Shown here piece by piece: positions 44,263-55,768 of a DNA stretch of 64,000 nucleotides. Numbering within the stretch: position 1 is the stretch's first letter; each line of letters opens with the position of its first letter. The stretch lies in the NCBI RefSeq assembly GCF_932274485.2, contig NC_065881.2:12372613-12436612 (forward strand), written 5' to 3'. A model generated the notes under the pieces. It did not search any database and was not told the DNA's origin. It saw only the letters and a list, made by a program, of their open reading frames with translations. The translations under genes were made by a program, and so were the position numbers. The DNA is from Patella vulgata. Taxonomy: Eukaryota > Mollusca > Gastropoda > Patellidae.

Positions 44263-44723
44263 TGTAGCTACCATATCCCTTTAGTATATGTTTAATAGTG
44301 TTATTTTGTAAAATGTATAAGGGTAGAGTTTGATGTCTACTTTCGGTTTCACTGGTTTTCGGAAAATCTTACTGGCGGTCTTAATCCGAGCCTCGGTTTG
44401 AGAGTTCGCGGTAAAAATATAATGATGGCGTGTTGTCATTTCCAAGTGTGGACGGTTTATTCGGTATTTGTTTGAGGATGTGACCCCAAACAACTTGAAA
44501 ACCAGTGAATTCCGTGAATTTGTTAATGTGCGGTTAGATGCGGATATCTAAACCCATTCAGTAAACTGTTTTTCTAATACATATATGATTTAGTATGTAC
44601 ATCGGTTGACTGTTGTGAATTTCACTGTGTTTCAAATATGGGATAGAGTTCAGCGGTTATTATTCTAATAAACTTTGAACTTTTACTTTGTTTTGAGTTT
44701 AAATACACTGTGCAGTGGGCACA
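44263..44723 (+). repeat. 5' LTR of the BEL/Pao element
   Basis: Starts TGTAGCTACCATATCCC and ends CAGTGGGCACA; identical by eye to the 3' LTR. Contains AATAAACTTTGAAC near 44,668, a likely polyadenylation signal. Confidence 0.95.
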
Positions 44724-44864
44724 TGAAGTTTTCAAGTTGTAAGCGGACCTACATTAAGACTGGTGTGTTTTACCATTCAACAGTTGGTGTGTTTTTATAT
44801 GACGTAATTCATGTTTTGGTGCTTTATTATTTTGTTGACATTAAGGCCTACTTGTGAACTTAGT

Positions 44865-47800
44865 ATGGATCTCGACATTGACAAGTTCCCGAATGTCTCT
44901 AGGAGGAATGAACTTTATAGGGAACGAGATATATATCTCACACAAGTCCGAAAGCTGAAAGAAGAGATTCGGTATCTTATAACTACTAAGGACTCATTTT
45001 GTAATATTGAGTATAGGATCTCAAAACACGAAAGTGCGTGGAAGAATTTTGTTCGATGTCACGAGAATATTTATAAAGATTTGGTGGACACGGAAGATGA
45101 AGACGCATCTCGTCAATTATACGAGAGTGAATTGTTACAGAAAACACAATTTGACAAATTGACAATTTCGTGGCAAAACGATAAAATGAAGAAAAAGTCT
45201 GATGAGAATTCATTATTCGGTAGTGTTGATAGTCACAATTCAAGCTCAGTTCGTTTGAAGAAGAAAGAACAGTTAGCCTTGGCTAAGCTTAAGGTAACAC
45301 AGTTACAGAAAAAACATGAATTAGAACAGAAAATGTCAGAATTAAAGCACCAATCAGAGTTAATGGAAGCAAAAATGGAGGAAGAACAGGCAGAAGTTAG
45401 CCTCAAAGTTTACACGGATGAAGAATCTGATGAAGAAAAAAGAAAAGATGTGTCTACTGTTCCTTATGTTAATGACTTTGATAATTTTGAATCTCCCTTA
45501 AAAATGAACTTGCAAACTAGTATTGCTAATGCTAATTCTGCCATGTATGCTAATAATGTATATGTCCCACCCCCTCCTGTTGAACAATTTAATCCTGTTA
45601 GTGTTGTCTCATCGAGTTTGTCAGCCTCTATATCAGATAGTTTACCTATAACTGTCTCCAGTAATTTACCTGTGTTTATGTCAAGTAGTGCCTATTGTAG
45701 CTCTAATAATTTACCTTTGTTTACATCTGTTAATATTCCTTCATCTATGCATGATAGGCCTTATACTGTTTACTCTATGCCATATGATAGATTTAATCAT
45801 TGTTTACCTGTTCATACAGCAGAAAGTACTGGTGTAAACACTGCTACTTATTTTAATCCACATGTGAATAATGTTGTTCGACCTTATTTCACTGTACCAC
45901 CGCCTGTTAGTAATATTTCATCAGGGCATTTTCAATCTGCTGTGTCAAATAATATGTCTGTAAATCATATTGATAATAATCATAATAATAATCCGTTTGT
46001 ACTTTCTCAACGAAATCCTATCACAATGCATGAACATATTAACCCTTTACCTAACTTACCAAATACAGGTACAGGTTTATTAAATTATAGTTTAAGTTCT
46101 GATTTGATTCAATTCGATGATGATAATAATGTAAACGTTGATAATGTAAATGTAAATCAACAAGTTAAGCAGTCCCCAAACGGTTATGTAAATTCTTCAC
46201 ATAACAGTGACATGATGACAAAATTGTGTGAAGCTATGTTAACACCAAAGTTGGAATATCTACACTTTGATGGGAATCCGCTGAAATACGCATCATTCAT
46301 TCATAATTTCGAAACATGTTTAGAAAGCCAAAACTCAGACAGTTCTAGGAGACTGCAGTTATTGATACAACATTGTACTTTTAAGGCACGCGACGCGATA
46401 GAAAGTTGCGTAAATTTACCACCCGAGGAGGGGTATGTCACAGCTAGAAAAACATTACTAGAAAATTTCGGTCGATCACACATTGTAGCAGACGCTCATT
46501 TGAAAAAACTTGAGAATTTATCCCCAATTAAAGTCGCAGACAGTGCGTCGTTGTTGGAGTTCGGACGTAATTTGGAAGACACGTACAGAGTATTATCGGG
46601 AATGGGACCAGAATATGTGACAGATTTAAACCATATTAATACAATCAGATCATTAAATAAAAAGTTGCCTTTACATATGAAAGCCAAATGGGTAGAAGTA
46701 GCGGGTAAAATCTTGGATAATGGTTCTCGCCCAAAATTTAATGATTTTATGCAATTTATAAAGAACCGTGCGAAGTTAGTTAACAACGAATACGGAGAAG
46801 ATTTACTTTCTAATAATCACAGTCATTATAATGATAAACTTAAAGATAATAATAATAGTAAGCAACGAAAATTTTATAGTAGGCCTGTAACTACACTTGT
46901 AACGGAGGAAAGGAAGCCTTTGTTTAAACCAAAGGACACTGTTAGTAAGCAGGGTGCTACTAATGTGAAATGTTTACATTGTTCTATGTCACATAATATC
47001 TGGAATTGTGAAAAGTTTCTCAATATGTCTAATCAAGATCGTGTTAAATTTGTCTTTGAGAACAGACTTTGTATCAGCTGTTTACGAACTGGTCATGTTG
47101 CTAAAGTTTGTGATAAAACATTTGTTTGTCAAATTAAAGGCTGTATGAGGAACCATAATACACTATTACACGGTGCCGATTTTTCTGCCTTTAGGAAGGA
47201 CATTACAACCGAAAACACTAACCTAAAGGAAGTTGCAAGTAATAGATCGGTTACAGCCGCTACTGGGGCTGGCGTCCCTCGCATTTCTTTAGGTGTTATA
47301 CCCGTAAGACTAAAAATAGGTCAAGGAAAATCCTTTACGACTTACCTCGTACAGGATACTGCCAGTGAATTAAGTTTATGTGCTGAAAACAACGTGGAGA
47401 TCCACGAGAATGATGATACCCAAAAACTTACCTTGACTGGTGTGACCGGTTCAACGGAAATTACCAGCCGAAATGTTGATATTGTTGTTTCATCGTTAGA
47501 CGGAACTGTGTCGTATAAACTAGAAAATGTTAAAACTGTTAAAAACTTACCTATTACTAAAAATTGTATCCCGATGACGGATGATATCAAGAGTTATCCC
47601 CATTTAGATGATATTTCGTTGGGACACGTCGATATTCCTGAAGTAAGTTTATTAGTTGGATTAAAGGAGAATCCCAGTTTGTTTATCCCCCTTGAATCTC
47701 GCTCTTCAGGAAATGAACATGATCCGATTGCCGTTCGGTATAATTTGGGATGGATGATTCTTGGACCTTTAAATGACTCGAAAAGTTGTGATGATTTTAC

Positions 47801-50800
47801 AGTAAACTATTTAAAAGTCGAACCGGTAACAGATTCGGATGAACTTTTAAAACATCAACTTGATCGTTTGTGGACCACAGATTTTGCTGATCTTGAAGTT
47901 GATAATAAAGTAGGAATGTCGGTTAGTGATAAGCGAGCTCTGGAAATTATAGAAAACAGTTTAACTAAAGTTGATAACCACTACCAAGTAGCCCTTCCGT
48001 GGAAAAGCGTGACTCCCTATCTTCCAAATAACAGGACCGTGGCTGAAAACAGACTAAACGGGTTAAGGAGGCGATTTCTACGAAACCCAACGTTATTTGA
48101 TCGGTATAAGGATACCATTCAAGGTTACATCGACAGTGGTCATGCTGAATTAGTGCCAGCAGAGGATGTGAACACGACATCGCCAGTTTGGTATTTACCG
48201 ACTCACCCGGTAACACACCCTTTAAAACCTGATAAGGTCAGGGTTGTGTTTGATTGTGCTAGTATATTTCGCAATACATCTTTAAATGATCAATTGCTTC
48301 AAGGACCGGATTTAGCGAATCAGTTAACTGGTGTTCTCTTACGATTTCGGCAGGATAAGATTGGTATTGTTTCGGACATCGAGGCCATGTTTCACCAAGT
48401 CCGTGTGGACCCGAAGGACTGTGATGCTTTACGATTTTTGTGGTTTAAAGACAGTGATTTGTCTAGTTCTGTTGAAGAATATAGGATGATTAAACATATT
48501 TTTGGTGCAACATCTTCTCCCTGTATAGCGAACTTTTGTCTGAAAATGTGTGCCAAAACTCATGAAAGTGAATTTAATCCGGAAACAATCTCGACTGTTC
48601 TAAATAACATGTACGTGGATGACTTAATGAAATCGGTAGACACTATAGCAAATGCAACCAAGCTGTATCACGAAGTGACCGAACTTTTGTCTTTAGGTGG
48701 ATTCCACATAACTAAATGGTGTAGCAATGATAGACAGTTCTTAGCCACCATTCCGGAAGCGGAGAGAGCAAAATCCGTTGTTAACCTTGACATTGAAAAG
48801 TTGCCAACCCAAAGTACTTTAGGTATCAAGTGGAATACCGAATCGGATTGTTTTGTTTGGGAAAATGCTGATAAACTTTCTAATAGCGCATTAAACAAGC
48901 CTATGACTCGTAGGGGTATTCTTTCTGTTGCATATTCACTGTTTGACCCCCTCGGATTTGTTGCGCCCTTTCTTATGAAAGCCAAACTATTGCTGCAAAT
49001 GTTAAGCAGGAAACAATTAGGATGGGATGATTCAATTCCAGACATTGATAAAAATCAGTGGATTAGATGGTTAAATGATTTGAATCGTTTATCGGAGATT
49101 AAAGTTCCTCGGTGTTATAAATTACAAGACTCAAGTGATATTGTAGATATTCAGTTACATGTTTTTTCGGATGCCTCGAGAGTAGGGTATTCGTCAGTAG
49201 CCTATTTACGATGTGTAGATAGAGATATGAACATCCATTGTGCTTTTGTAATGGGCAAGGCTCGGTTAGCTCCATTGAAGGAGATATCAATTCCTCGGTT
49301 GGAATTATCGGCTGCTGTTGTGTCCGTGAAATTGTGTCACTTGATAAAGAGTGAAATTGACTTTGAAATTAACAAAGTTGTGTATTGGACTGACTCAATG
49401 TCGGTTCTTAAGTGTATTAACAATAAAACTAAACGTTTTCACACTTTTGAATCAAACCGGTTAACCGTTATTCATTTAGGTTCAAACCCCTCTCAATTTA
49501 GGTACATTGACAGGAACATTAACCCCGCTGACGACGGGTCTAAAGGGTTAAAGATGAAATCGTTTATTCAAAACGATAGGTGGTTAACGGGACCTGACTT
49601 TTTGTATCGTGATGAGTTGTTTTGGCCGGATAAAGTGAACATTCCGGAAATGATGGATACTGATCCAGAAATACGTAAAGAAGCTCAAGTGTATGCTACG
49701 GTTAATGTCCCGGACAGAACTTTGTTTGATAAACTGTTTGAATATTTTTCATCTTGGTGGAAATTAAAAAGAGCTGTTGCTTATCTGATACGTCTAAAGA
49801 CTATTTTAAGAGACAAAGTGTCGGAACGATTAAACGGGAGTAAACCAAGACAGTTATTAAAATATTTGTCTGTACAAGAAATAAGTTATGCCGAATCGCA
49901 AATAATTAAATTTGTCCAGAAAGGAGATTTTCCAAAGACGTATAAAGCTTTAAGTTTAGAATCTGAGTCTAATAAATCGTCATTAAAGGAAGTTGGATCT
50001 TCGTTGGTTAAATTGAATCCTCAACTGGAAAATGAACTGTTATGTGTTGGAGGTCGATTGGAGAATGCTTCAATTGATGGATTGGCGAAACATCCAGTAA
50101 TTTTGCCATACAAACACTCGGTTACGGACTTAATAATTAGAGAGTGTCATGTTAGTGTCGGTCATATGGGACAAGAAACGGTTCTTGCCACTTTAAGACA
50201 GAAGTTTTGGATAATAAAAGGCCGATCAGCGGTAAGACGGATACTTTCAAAATGTGTAACCTGTCAGAGGAGATCTAAGCCAACCGAAACTCAGTTTATG
50301 GGCAATTTACCGAAACAAAGACTTGTTGCTGATAAACCACCGTTTTCGTGCGTTGGAATTGATTATTTCGGACCTTTGTTAGTGAAACAGGGACGAAGTG
50401 TTGTGAAAAGGTACGGCTGCCTTTTTACTTGTATGACTTCAAGGTCTGTGCATATAGAAATTGCACATTCACTAAACACGGATTCTATGATAAATGCCTT
50501 ACGGAGATTTGTTAGTGTTCGTGGTCAACCAGAGGAGATATGGAGCGATAATGGTTCGAATTTCACAAGCGCGGATAAGGAACTTAAAGAGGCACTTAAG
50601 GATTTTAATCAGTCTAAACTCTCTAGATTTTGTGTTCAGCGGAATATAACTTGGAATTTTAATCCACCTGCGGCCAGCCACATGGGTGGTGTGTGGGAGC
50701 GAATGATTCGTTCAGTACGCCAAATATTAAAATCTGTATTAAAGGAACAGTTAGTTTCGGATGAAGTTTTATTAACTGTTGTAGCTGAAGTGGTGTTTAT

Positions 50801-51308
50801 CTTGAATAGTAGGCCGTTAACGAGAAACAGTGATAGTGTTTTAGACGACGGGCCTTTAACACCAAATCATTTGTTGCATCTTAGATGTAGTAATAGTTTA
50901 CCCCCTGGTATATTCGAAAAGAAGGACTTATATTTAAAACGTAAATGGAAACAGGCCCAATATTTGAGTGATGTTTTTTGGCGCCGATGGGTAAAGGAAT
51001 ATTTGCCTACATTATTGGAACGATCTAAGTGGAATCACGCCAAACGTAACATTTGCATTGGGGATCTAGTGCTTTTAGCGGATGATAATTACCCACGCGG
51101 TCAGTGGCCCTTGGCTCGAATTGTGGAAGTATTTGTGTCTAAGGATGGGTTTGTGCGCACCGTTAAGCTTAAAACAAAAGCAACCGTTGCGACTTGTGCA
51201 AAGCATCACAAGGATGCTAATATTAAAGATGGTTATGTGGTTCTTACTCGACCAATTCATAAAGTATGTTTACTTGAATTGGACGAACCTGTTATCTTAG
51301 ATAATTAG
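44865..51308 (+). CDS. BEL/Pao Gag-Pol polyprotein
   Basis: A frame of about 2,147 codons from MDLDIDKFPNVS; an in-frame ATG lies 18 codons earlier. Parts in order, numbered from that earlier ATG: a charged coiled-coil-like region (about 60-210), an Asn/Ser-rich linker, a DUF1759-type gag domain (about 475-640, FDGNPLKYASFIHNF), zinc knuckles (about 720-790, CISCLRTGHVAKVC), an aspartic protease (near 847, VQDTASELSLC), a Pao-type reverse transcriptase (MYVDDL near 1267), RNase H (FSDASRVGYSS near 1452), an H2C2 zinc region (about 1776-1818), an integrase core (GIDYFGPLLV, IWSDNGSNF, GGVWERMIRS, about 1846-1970) and a DUF5641-like C-terminus. This is a mobile-element protein, not a host gene. 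Confidence 0.93.
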   Translation: MDLDIDKFPNVSRRNELYRERDIYLTQVRKLKEEIRYLITTKDSFCNIEYRISKHESAWKNFVRCHENIYKDLVDTEDEDASRQLYESELLQKTQFDKLTISWQNDKMKKKSDENSLFGSVDSHNSSSVRLKKKEQLALAKLKVTQLQKKHELEQKMSELKHQSELMEAKMEEEQAEVSLKVYTDEESDEEKRKDVSTVPYVNDFDNFESPLKMNLQTSIANANSAMYANNVYVPPPPVEQFNPVSVVSSSLSASISDSLPITVSSNLPVFMSSSAYCSSNNLPLFTSVNIPSSMHDRPYTVYSMPYDRFNHCLPVHTAESTGVNTATYFNPHVNNVVRPYFTVPPPVSNISSGHFQSAVSNNMSVNHIDNNHNNNPFVLSQRNPITMHEHINPLPNLPNTGTGLLNYSLSSDLIQFDDDNNVNVDNVNVNQQVKQSPNGYVNSSHNSDMMTKLCEAMLTPKLEYLHFDGNPLKYASFIHNFETCLESQNSDSSRRLQLLIQHCTFKARDAIESCVNLPPEEGYVTARKTLLENFGRSHIVADAHLKKLENLSPIKVADSASLLEFGRNLEDTYRVLSGMGPEYVTDLNHINTIRSLNKKLPLHMKAKWVEVAGKILDNGSRPKFNDFMQFIKNRAKLVNNEYGEDLLSNNHSHYNDKLKDNNNSKQRKFYSRPVTTLVTEERKPLFKPKDTVSKQGATNVKCLHCSMSHNIWNCEKFLNMSNQDRVKFVFENRLCISCLRTGHVAKVCDKTFVCQIKGCMRNHNTLLHGADFSAFRKDITTENTNLKEVASNRSVTAATGAGVPRISLGVIPVRLKIGQGKSFTTYLVQDTASELSLCAENNVEIHENDDTQKLTLTGVTGSTEITSRNVDIVVSSLDGTVSYKLENVKTVKNLPITKNCIPMTDDIKSYPHLDDISLGHVDIPEVSLLVGLKENPSLFIPLESRSSGNEHDPIAVRYNLGWMILGPLNDSKSCDDFTVNYLKVEPVTDSDELLKHQLDRLWTTDFADLEVDNKVGMSVSDKRALEIIENSLTKVDNHYQVALPWKSVTPYLPNNRTVAENRLNGLRRRFLRNPTLFDRYKDTIQGYIDSGHAELVPAEDVNTTSPVWYLPTHPVTHPLKPDKVRVVFDCASIFRNTSLNDQLLQGPDLANQLTGVLLRFRQDKIGIVSDIEAMFHQVRVDPKDCDALRFLWFKDSDLSSSVEEYRMIKHIFGATSSPCIANFCLKMCAKTHESEFNPETISTVLNNMYVDDLMKSVDTIANATKLYHEVTELLSLGGFHITKWCSNDRQFLATIPEAERAKSVVNLDIEKLPTQSTLGIKWNTESDCFVWENADKLSNSALNKPMTRRGILSVAYSLFDPLGFVAPFLMKAKLLLQMLSRKQLGWDDSIPDIDKNQWIRWLNDLNRLSEIKVPRCYKLQDSSDIVDIQLHVFSDASRVGYSSVAYLRCVDRDMNIHCAFVMGKARLAPLKEISIPRLELSAAVVSVKLCHLIKSEIDFEINKVVYWTDSMSVLKCINNKTKRFHTFESNRLTVIHLGSNPSQFRYIDRNINPADDGSKGLKMKSFIQNDRWLTGPDFLYRDELFWPDKVNIPEMMDTDPEIRKEAQVYATVNVPDRTLFDKLFEYFSSWWKLKRAVAYLIRLKTILRDKVSERLNGSKPRQLLKYLSVQEISYAESQIIKFVQKGDFPKTYKALSLESESNKSSLKEVGSSLVKLNPQLENELLCVGGRLENASIDGLAKHPVILPYKHSVTDLIIRECHVSVGHMGQETVLATLRQKFWIIKGRSAVRRILSKCVTCQRRSKPTETQFMGNLPKQRLVADKPPFSCVGIDYFGPLLVKQGRSVVKRYGCLFTCMTSRSVHIEIAHSLNTDSMINALRRFVSVRGQPEEIWSDNGSNFTSADKELKEALKDFNQSKLSRFCVQRNITWNFNPPAASHMGGVWERMIRSVRQILKSVLKEQLVSDEVLLTVVAEVVFILNSRPLTRNSDSVLDDGPLTPNHLLHLRCSNSLPPGIFEKKDLYLKRKWKQAQYLSDVFWRRWVKEYLPTLLERSKWNHAKRNICIGDLVLLADDNYPRGQWPLARIVEVFVSKDGFVRTVKLKTKATVATCAKHHKDANIKDGYVVLTRPIHKVCLLELDEPVILDN

Positions 51309-51453
51309 TTATTGATGTACATGTATGTTAAAGTAACTGTTTGGAAATCTGTAATTTGTATTTATTATTGAGTTAGCCATAAGAATTAAAATGGTAGCTA
51401 ATTGGTTTTTTTGTACATAAAAATGTTTACTGTCATTTTTATGTAGGGGCTGG

Positions 51454-51914
51454 TGTAGCTACCATATCCCTTTAGTATATGTTTAATAGTGTTATTTTGT
51501 AAAATGTATAAGGGTAGAGTTTGATGTCTACTTTCGGTTTCACTGGTTTTCGGAAAATCTTACTGGCGGTCTTAATCCGAGCCTCGGTTTGAGAGTTCGC
51601 GGTAAAAATATAATGATGGCGTGTTGTCATTTCCAAGTGTGGACGGTTTATTCGGTATTTGTTTGAGGATGTGACCCCAAACAACTTGAAAACCAGTGAA
51701 TTCCGTGAATTTGTTAATGTGCGGTTAGATGCGGATATCTAAACCCATTCAGTAAACTGTTTTTCTAATACATATATGATTTAGTATGTACATCGGTTGA
51801 CTGTTGTGAATTTCACTGTGTTTCAAATATGGGATAGAGTTCAGCGGTTATTATTCTAATAAACTTTGAACTTTTACTTTGTTTTGAGTTTAAATACACT
51901 GTGCAGTGGGCACA
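51454..51914 (+). repeat. 3' LTR of the BEL/Pao element
   Basis: The 461-bp twin of the 5' LTR. An A/G-rich stretch expected of a polypurine tract is not obvious; the bases before it read ATGTAGGGGCTGG. Confidence 0.95.
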
Positions 51915-52097
51915 AAGAACTATAACTTGGAGGTGATAAGTAAAGTTTATAAGACAGTAGATTACAGCGGTGGTTCAACTCATTGTACCAACTGGATAAC
52001 GAGATACAACGGCACATCAAAACTTGTAACATTTCTTCAAAGACCGACACCTGCTTGTCAACTTATATTAATACCTAAAACAAAACAAAATACCTAA
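51915..52097 (+). pseudogene. GT-A-like membrane protein, copy 1, 3' part
   Basis: Resumes the host gene after the retroelement: the duplicated AAGAA, then YNLEVISKVYKTVDYSGGST, HCTNWITRYNGTSKLVTF, PTPACQLILIPKTKQNT and a stop at 52,095. It matches the C-terminus of copy 2 (61,189-61,385) almost residue for residue. It cannot be translated together with the 5' part unless the element is removed from the transcript. Confidence 0.85.
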
Positions 52098-52292
52098 CAC
52101 TTCTCCAAACACCAACTTTTTTTCAGGTGGTTCAGCATGTCAGTGACTCGAAAACGCAAAAAGAAGTTGATTATGCGATTATTTTAGCGTTAATAAAATT
52201 CAAGGAAATGAAATAAAATTTGTTGATGCTTGTTAAAAACCCAGTTAATCTCTGTAGAATAATTAATTGCATCTCAATCTGTCTGAACCTAA
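52098..52292 (+). other. 3' flank of gene copy 1
   Basis: Matches the 3' flank of copy 2 (ACTTCTCCAAACACCAACTTTTTT; TTCAGCATGTCA-TGACTCGAAAACGCAA; GTTAATCTCTGTAG). GTTAATAAAATTC and AAATAAAATTTG may be polyadenylation signals. Probably the 3' UTR. Confidence 0.6.
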
Positions 52293-52352
52293 ATGAAATG
52301 GAGTTTAACGTCCCACTGTTCTGCTCCGACTGGGCTAATGAAGACGGGCATA
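52293..52352 (-). mobile_element. SINE A, first piece, split by a 3.6-kb insert
   Basis: AAATGGAGTTTAACGTCCCACTGTTCTGCTCCGACTGGGCTAATGAAGACGGGCATA, then unrelated sequence. The remainder of this SINE resumes at 55,979. The duplicate SINE behind gene copy 2 (61,602-61,875) runs through without the insert. Confidence 0.85.
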
Positions 52353-52919
52353 GGATATTAACCTACCCGAGGTTGATATGATAGAGAACACGCGGGCGAG
52401 CGAGAGTAGGTTTATATCCGACATATACAACGCTATTTCACCCTTAAATTTAATGTTCCATTAAAAGGCAACAATGATTGGATAATTGCTCGATAGTTTC
52501 CGCCAAATAGCGAACATTACGGAAGTAATCACGTGAATGTACGTGCATGTTTTTGTTTATACGTCCCCTTTTTGGAGTAATTGAATTGAAAGCAAAAACA
52601 AAATGGAGAGTAATACGAAGTCAGGCAAATAATCAATTCTTTTTAGCCAACATATTGACGATGGAATAGATGTGAATGCAAATATCGATGTGGATGTATC
52701 CAAGGCCTGGAGAAAATTTGGATCAAAAGGCAATCTTTTCCGATAATTATGACAGTGAACTGTGATTGAAGGTTTTCGGTATGTTCACAGAAGGATTTGA
52801 CCGACTGTTTTAAGTGGACTGTACCCAAAAATACTTTACAAGGAACTCTTGGGCGATAAATACTTTCACGTCTTGGAGTGTGGAGAAATAATCGAAATGT
52901 GGACGGAAAGAAAATTCGG

Positions 52920-53035
52920 CAATACTATATACCGTAAAACACCGGAAAACACCATCTTATACTGAATACCGGAAAACACCGGAAAAACACTAAATACCGG
53001 AAAACACCCTAAATACCGGAAAACACCCTAAATAG
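52920..53035. repeat. Minisatellite of AATACCGGAAAACACC units
   Basis: About five to six units of 14-18 bp with core ACCGGAAAACACC, the last ones spaced by CTA. Non-coding. Confidence 0.85.
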
Positions 53036-54644
53036 GTAACCCGGAGCCTGGTCCTCTGTGTGCGGGTTTGGACCAAGTGAGCGCCGATGAAGGAAGGTCA
53101 AGGTCATTACGATGTTCGTTTTACAAATAGCCCCCCACCCCCCCCAAAATTTTTTTTTTTCAAACTCCGGGTTACTAAATAGCTACCGGAAAAATTAGAA
53201 GAGTAAACTGTGCCCGATGGGGGTGGAATTGTCCAGTCACGTGACGAACATAGACCTTCCGTTCCTCAACCCATATTATTTCCACAGTCATTGTCATTAA
53301 TCACAAATTACGGGATGATATACGAAAATGCAGGTTTACTTTGAAATAGTGCAAATGATACTTTTCCATCTACAATCTTCAGATCAAAGGATGCAAGTTC
53401 TTACACAGTGCAGCATAATTTGTGCAACAGAAGACATCTCGAATATCGATTGTCGGAAAAAACATTTTCTCGGGGACATTTTTTCCGAATACGCATTCGG
53501 TATAAGTCTTCAGCCACCAGGAAGTGGTTAACATAGTAATGTTTCATTACGAAAGTAGTACATAAAACAGATTGGTTGCCTGAGGTTCTCGGGTGGGAAA
53601 GTAGCCTCATCGGCTAGAGTCCTAAAAACAACAATTGCTTCCTTGAAAATTTATCGATCAACCCACTTTACAGACGTCCAGCTTACCACATCCCGTCAAT
53701 GCAGTAAGATAGAATATGTAGTTTTTTAATGGACAATTGGGCGAAAGTTGGGGTTTTCTCAAGGAAAACTGGTCAACAAGTTGGGGAAAAAAGCTCGAAA
53801 AGTAATCCAGAAAAAAATCCTGTGTGCGGCCCTCGGAATATGATGGAATATTATTATGGTTCAAGTGATTATATTTGACCCTGGAATGAAAGTAAGCTCA
53901 GAAACAAGTAGATTTTTAGCCCTTCCAACGAGATGGATAGCTCTTGGATAGGATAGACACTTTTCAGATTACAGCCTGTCCGAGAATTGCGTGGCATCCA
54001 TTTCGTTTGGTGATTAGGACACATAGCGGTTAAACCTGGAACTTCAACTCGAACTATTCAGAGATTTATTAACTCGCTGGTGGTCTGAGGCCCAGCCGCC
54101 TCTGACAACCGATAAGTTGTAACTGTACTTGTTGCCCTGGGCCAATCAAGAAATGTAGGATTGTGGCACAAATTTCTGGAGAAAGTGACAGAGGCTCATA
54201 TTTTGGTAGATTGTTTAGTCATTTCCACTTTGCCCAGATTAAGCGGGGTGCTGACCAGACTGCAGCCAAGAGCCCCAATGTTAAAGGCGCCCCCCAAATT
54301 AGTTCTAAAAAAATATGTTATGATTTGATTTATTATGGTGTGCCAAATAAATCTATCAACCATACTGACATACAAATTGCATTTGTGTGCGACGGACAAT
54401 GACCAGAATATGCCTGTTGACATTTTCAGCCAAGGGACTGATGACTTACAGATTAGATTTCACAACCGGATTAATATTTCCATAATATTCAAAATGATGC
54501 TTGTTTTTCTTTACTCGTAGGTCGTTTAGTTCTTGATTGTTGCTAACTATGTTCTCATCTTCAGGACTTAATCATAATCCCTTAACCAAGTGTCAATGTA
54601 TGGTATGCCGTAGCTCAAATATACGTCAAATCCATTCTAGCATG

Positions 54645-55020
54645 GGGGATCACGTCGCAAAGTGGGTAAGGCGCTGGCTCGCTAGCCTGGAGGTCGGGTG
54701 TTCGATCCCTGCATTGGCCAAGAAAGTTCATCTCGATTTTCCGGCGTGGTTTCCCCTTGTCAGTGATGCAGAACGGAGGGCCAGACAAGGACAGCTGCCT
54801 AGTCGTTCGGATGGGACGAAAAACCGAGGTCCCGTGTACACATTGGCGTGCACGTAAAAGATCCCTTGGCAGTTGGAATTCGATATAAGAGTAGGTCGTA
54901 GCGCCGCTGCCCGGACAAAATTTCCCTCATAGCACACTGTATGGCGTATGCCCGTCTTCAATTAGCCCAGGTTAGGTGCAGAAGAGTAGGACGTTAAACC
55001 CCATTTCATTTCATTTCATT
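54645..55020 (+). mobile_element. SINE A with 14-bp target duplication
   Basis: GGGGATCACGTCGCAAAGTGG head, B box GTGTTCGATCCC, full body, GGACGTTAAACCCC and an (ATTTC) tail. Flanks tccattctagcatg (54,631-54,644) and tccattctggcatg (55,021-55,034), one mismatch. Confidence 0.94.
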
Positions 55021-55768
55021 TCCATTCTGGCATGTGACGCCCCCCCCCCTTGGTCTGTCTACCCTCGGAGGCCCCAGCACGCCTCTGGGCTTTATTATTT
55101 ATTAGATATAATAGGAATTTATATGACTTTTCATCCATTGATAATTAAAGCTTATTTAAGAAGAATATTACATTACATTTGTTACAATTAAAAACTTGCT
55201 CTACATGAATCCTCTGCAAACTATTATGTGGAAGTTGAATATTTAATACGAATACTAGTCCAAAAATAGTTCAATTCCACCAATATATGCAGTATCCTAT
55301 ATAACAAGACAGTCGGTGTATATGTTGGGGGTGTTAATTCAGTCCGTGAATACAGCAAACTGAAGGTGCTCAAATGTAGCCTTAATTATATGGTTTTGCG
55401 ATACGCATCTGAGCTCAATCAGTTGCATTTACAGAAATTTACGTTCCGAAAAACTGATAAATCAATTAAATGAGGCACGAAAAATATGGCGCCCATAAAG
55501 CAGAATGACTACTCATAGAGTTTTGCCAGACAGTGTTTATTACACTGATTTTAAACGTTTTATCCATTCGTCAATTTAAAGCACGAAAACTATCGCACAA
55601 TGCAGATTGACTAGAAGGCAAAAGGATTTTTTTTTTCACAGGAAGTATTATATTTCTTATTTCATTTTTCACATTGTTCGTCTACCCGGAACAGCCCGGC
55701 ATATTGTCAAAATAATTAGAGAGACACTGTTTTGGGTTAACCAATATGGCGTCGATGACTTCACCAAA

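Larger units (their letters stand above)
44263..51914 (+). mobile_element. BEL/Pao LTR retroelement, looks whole and young
   Basis: A 7.65-kb element with 461-bp LTRs (44,263-44,723 and 51,454-51,914) that I read as identical, TGTAGC...GGCACA ends and a 5-bp AAGAA target duplication. One long frame covers gag, protease, reverse transcriptase, RNase H and integrase. It looks whole, with no break noticed. Identical LTRs imply a very recent insertion on an evolutionary scale. No envelope-like frame is seen. It lies in the coding exon of a duplicated host gene, in the same orientation. Confidence 0.95.

Noticed and set aside
53328-53864. Short frames in the 3.6-kb insertion as possible transposase
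   Set aside because: No catalytic motif or family resemblance on either strand.
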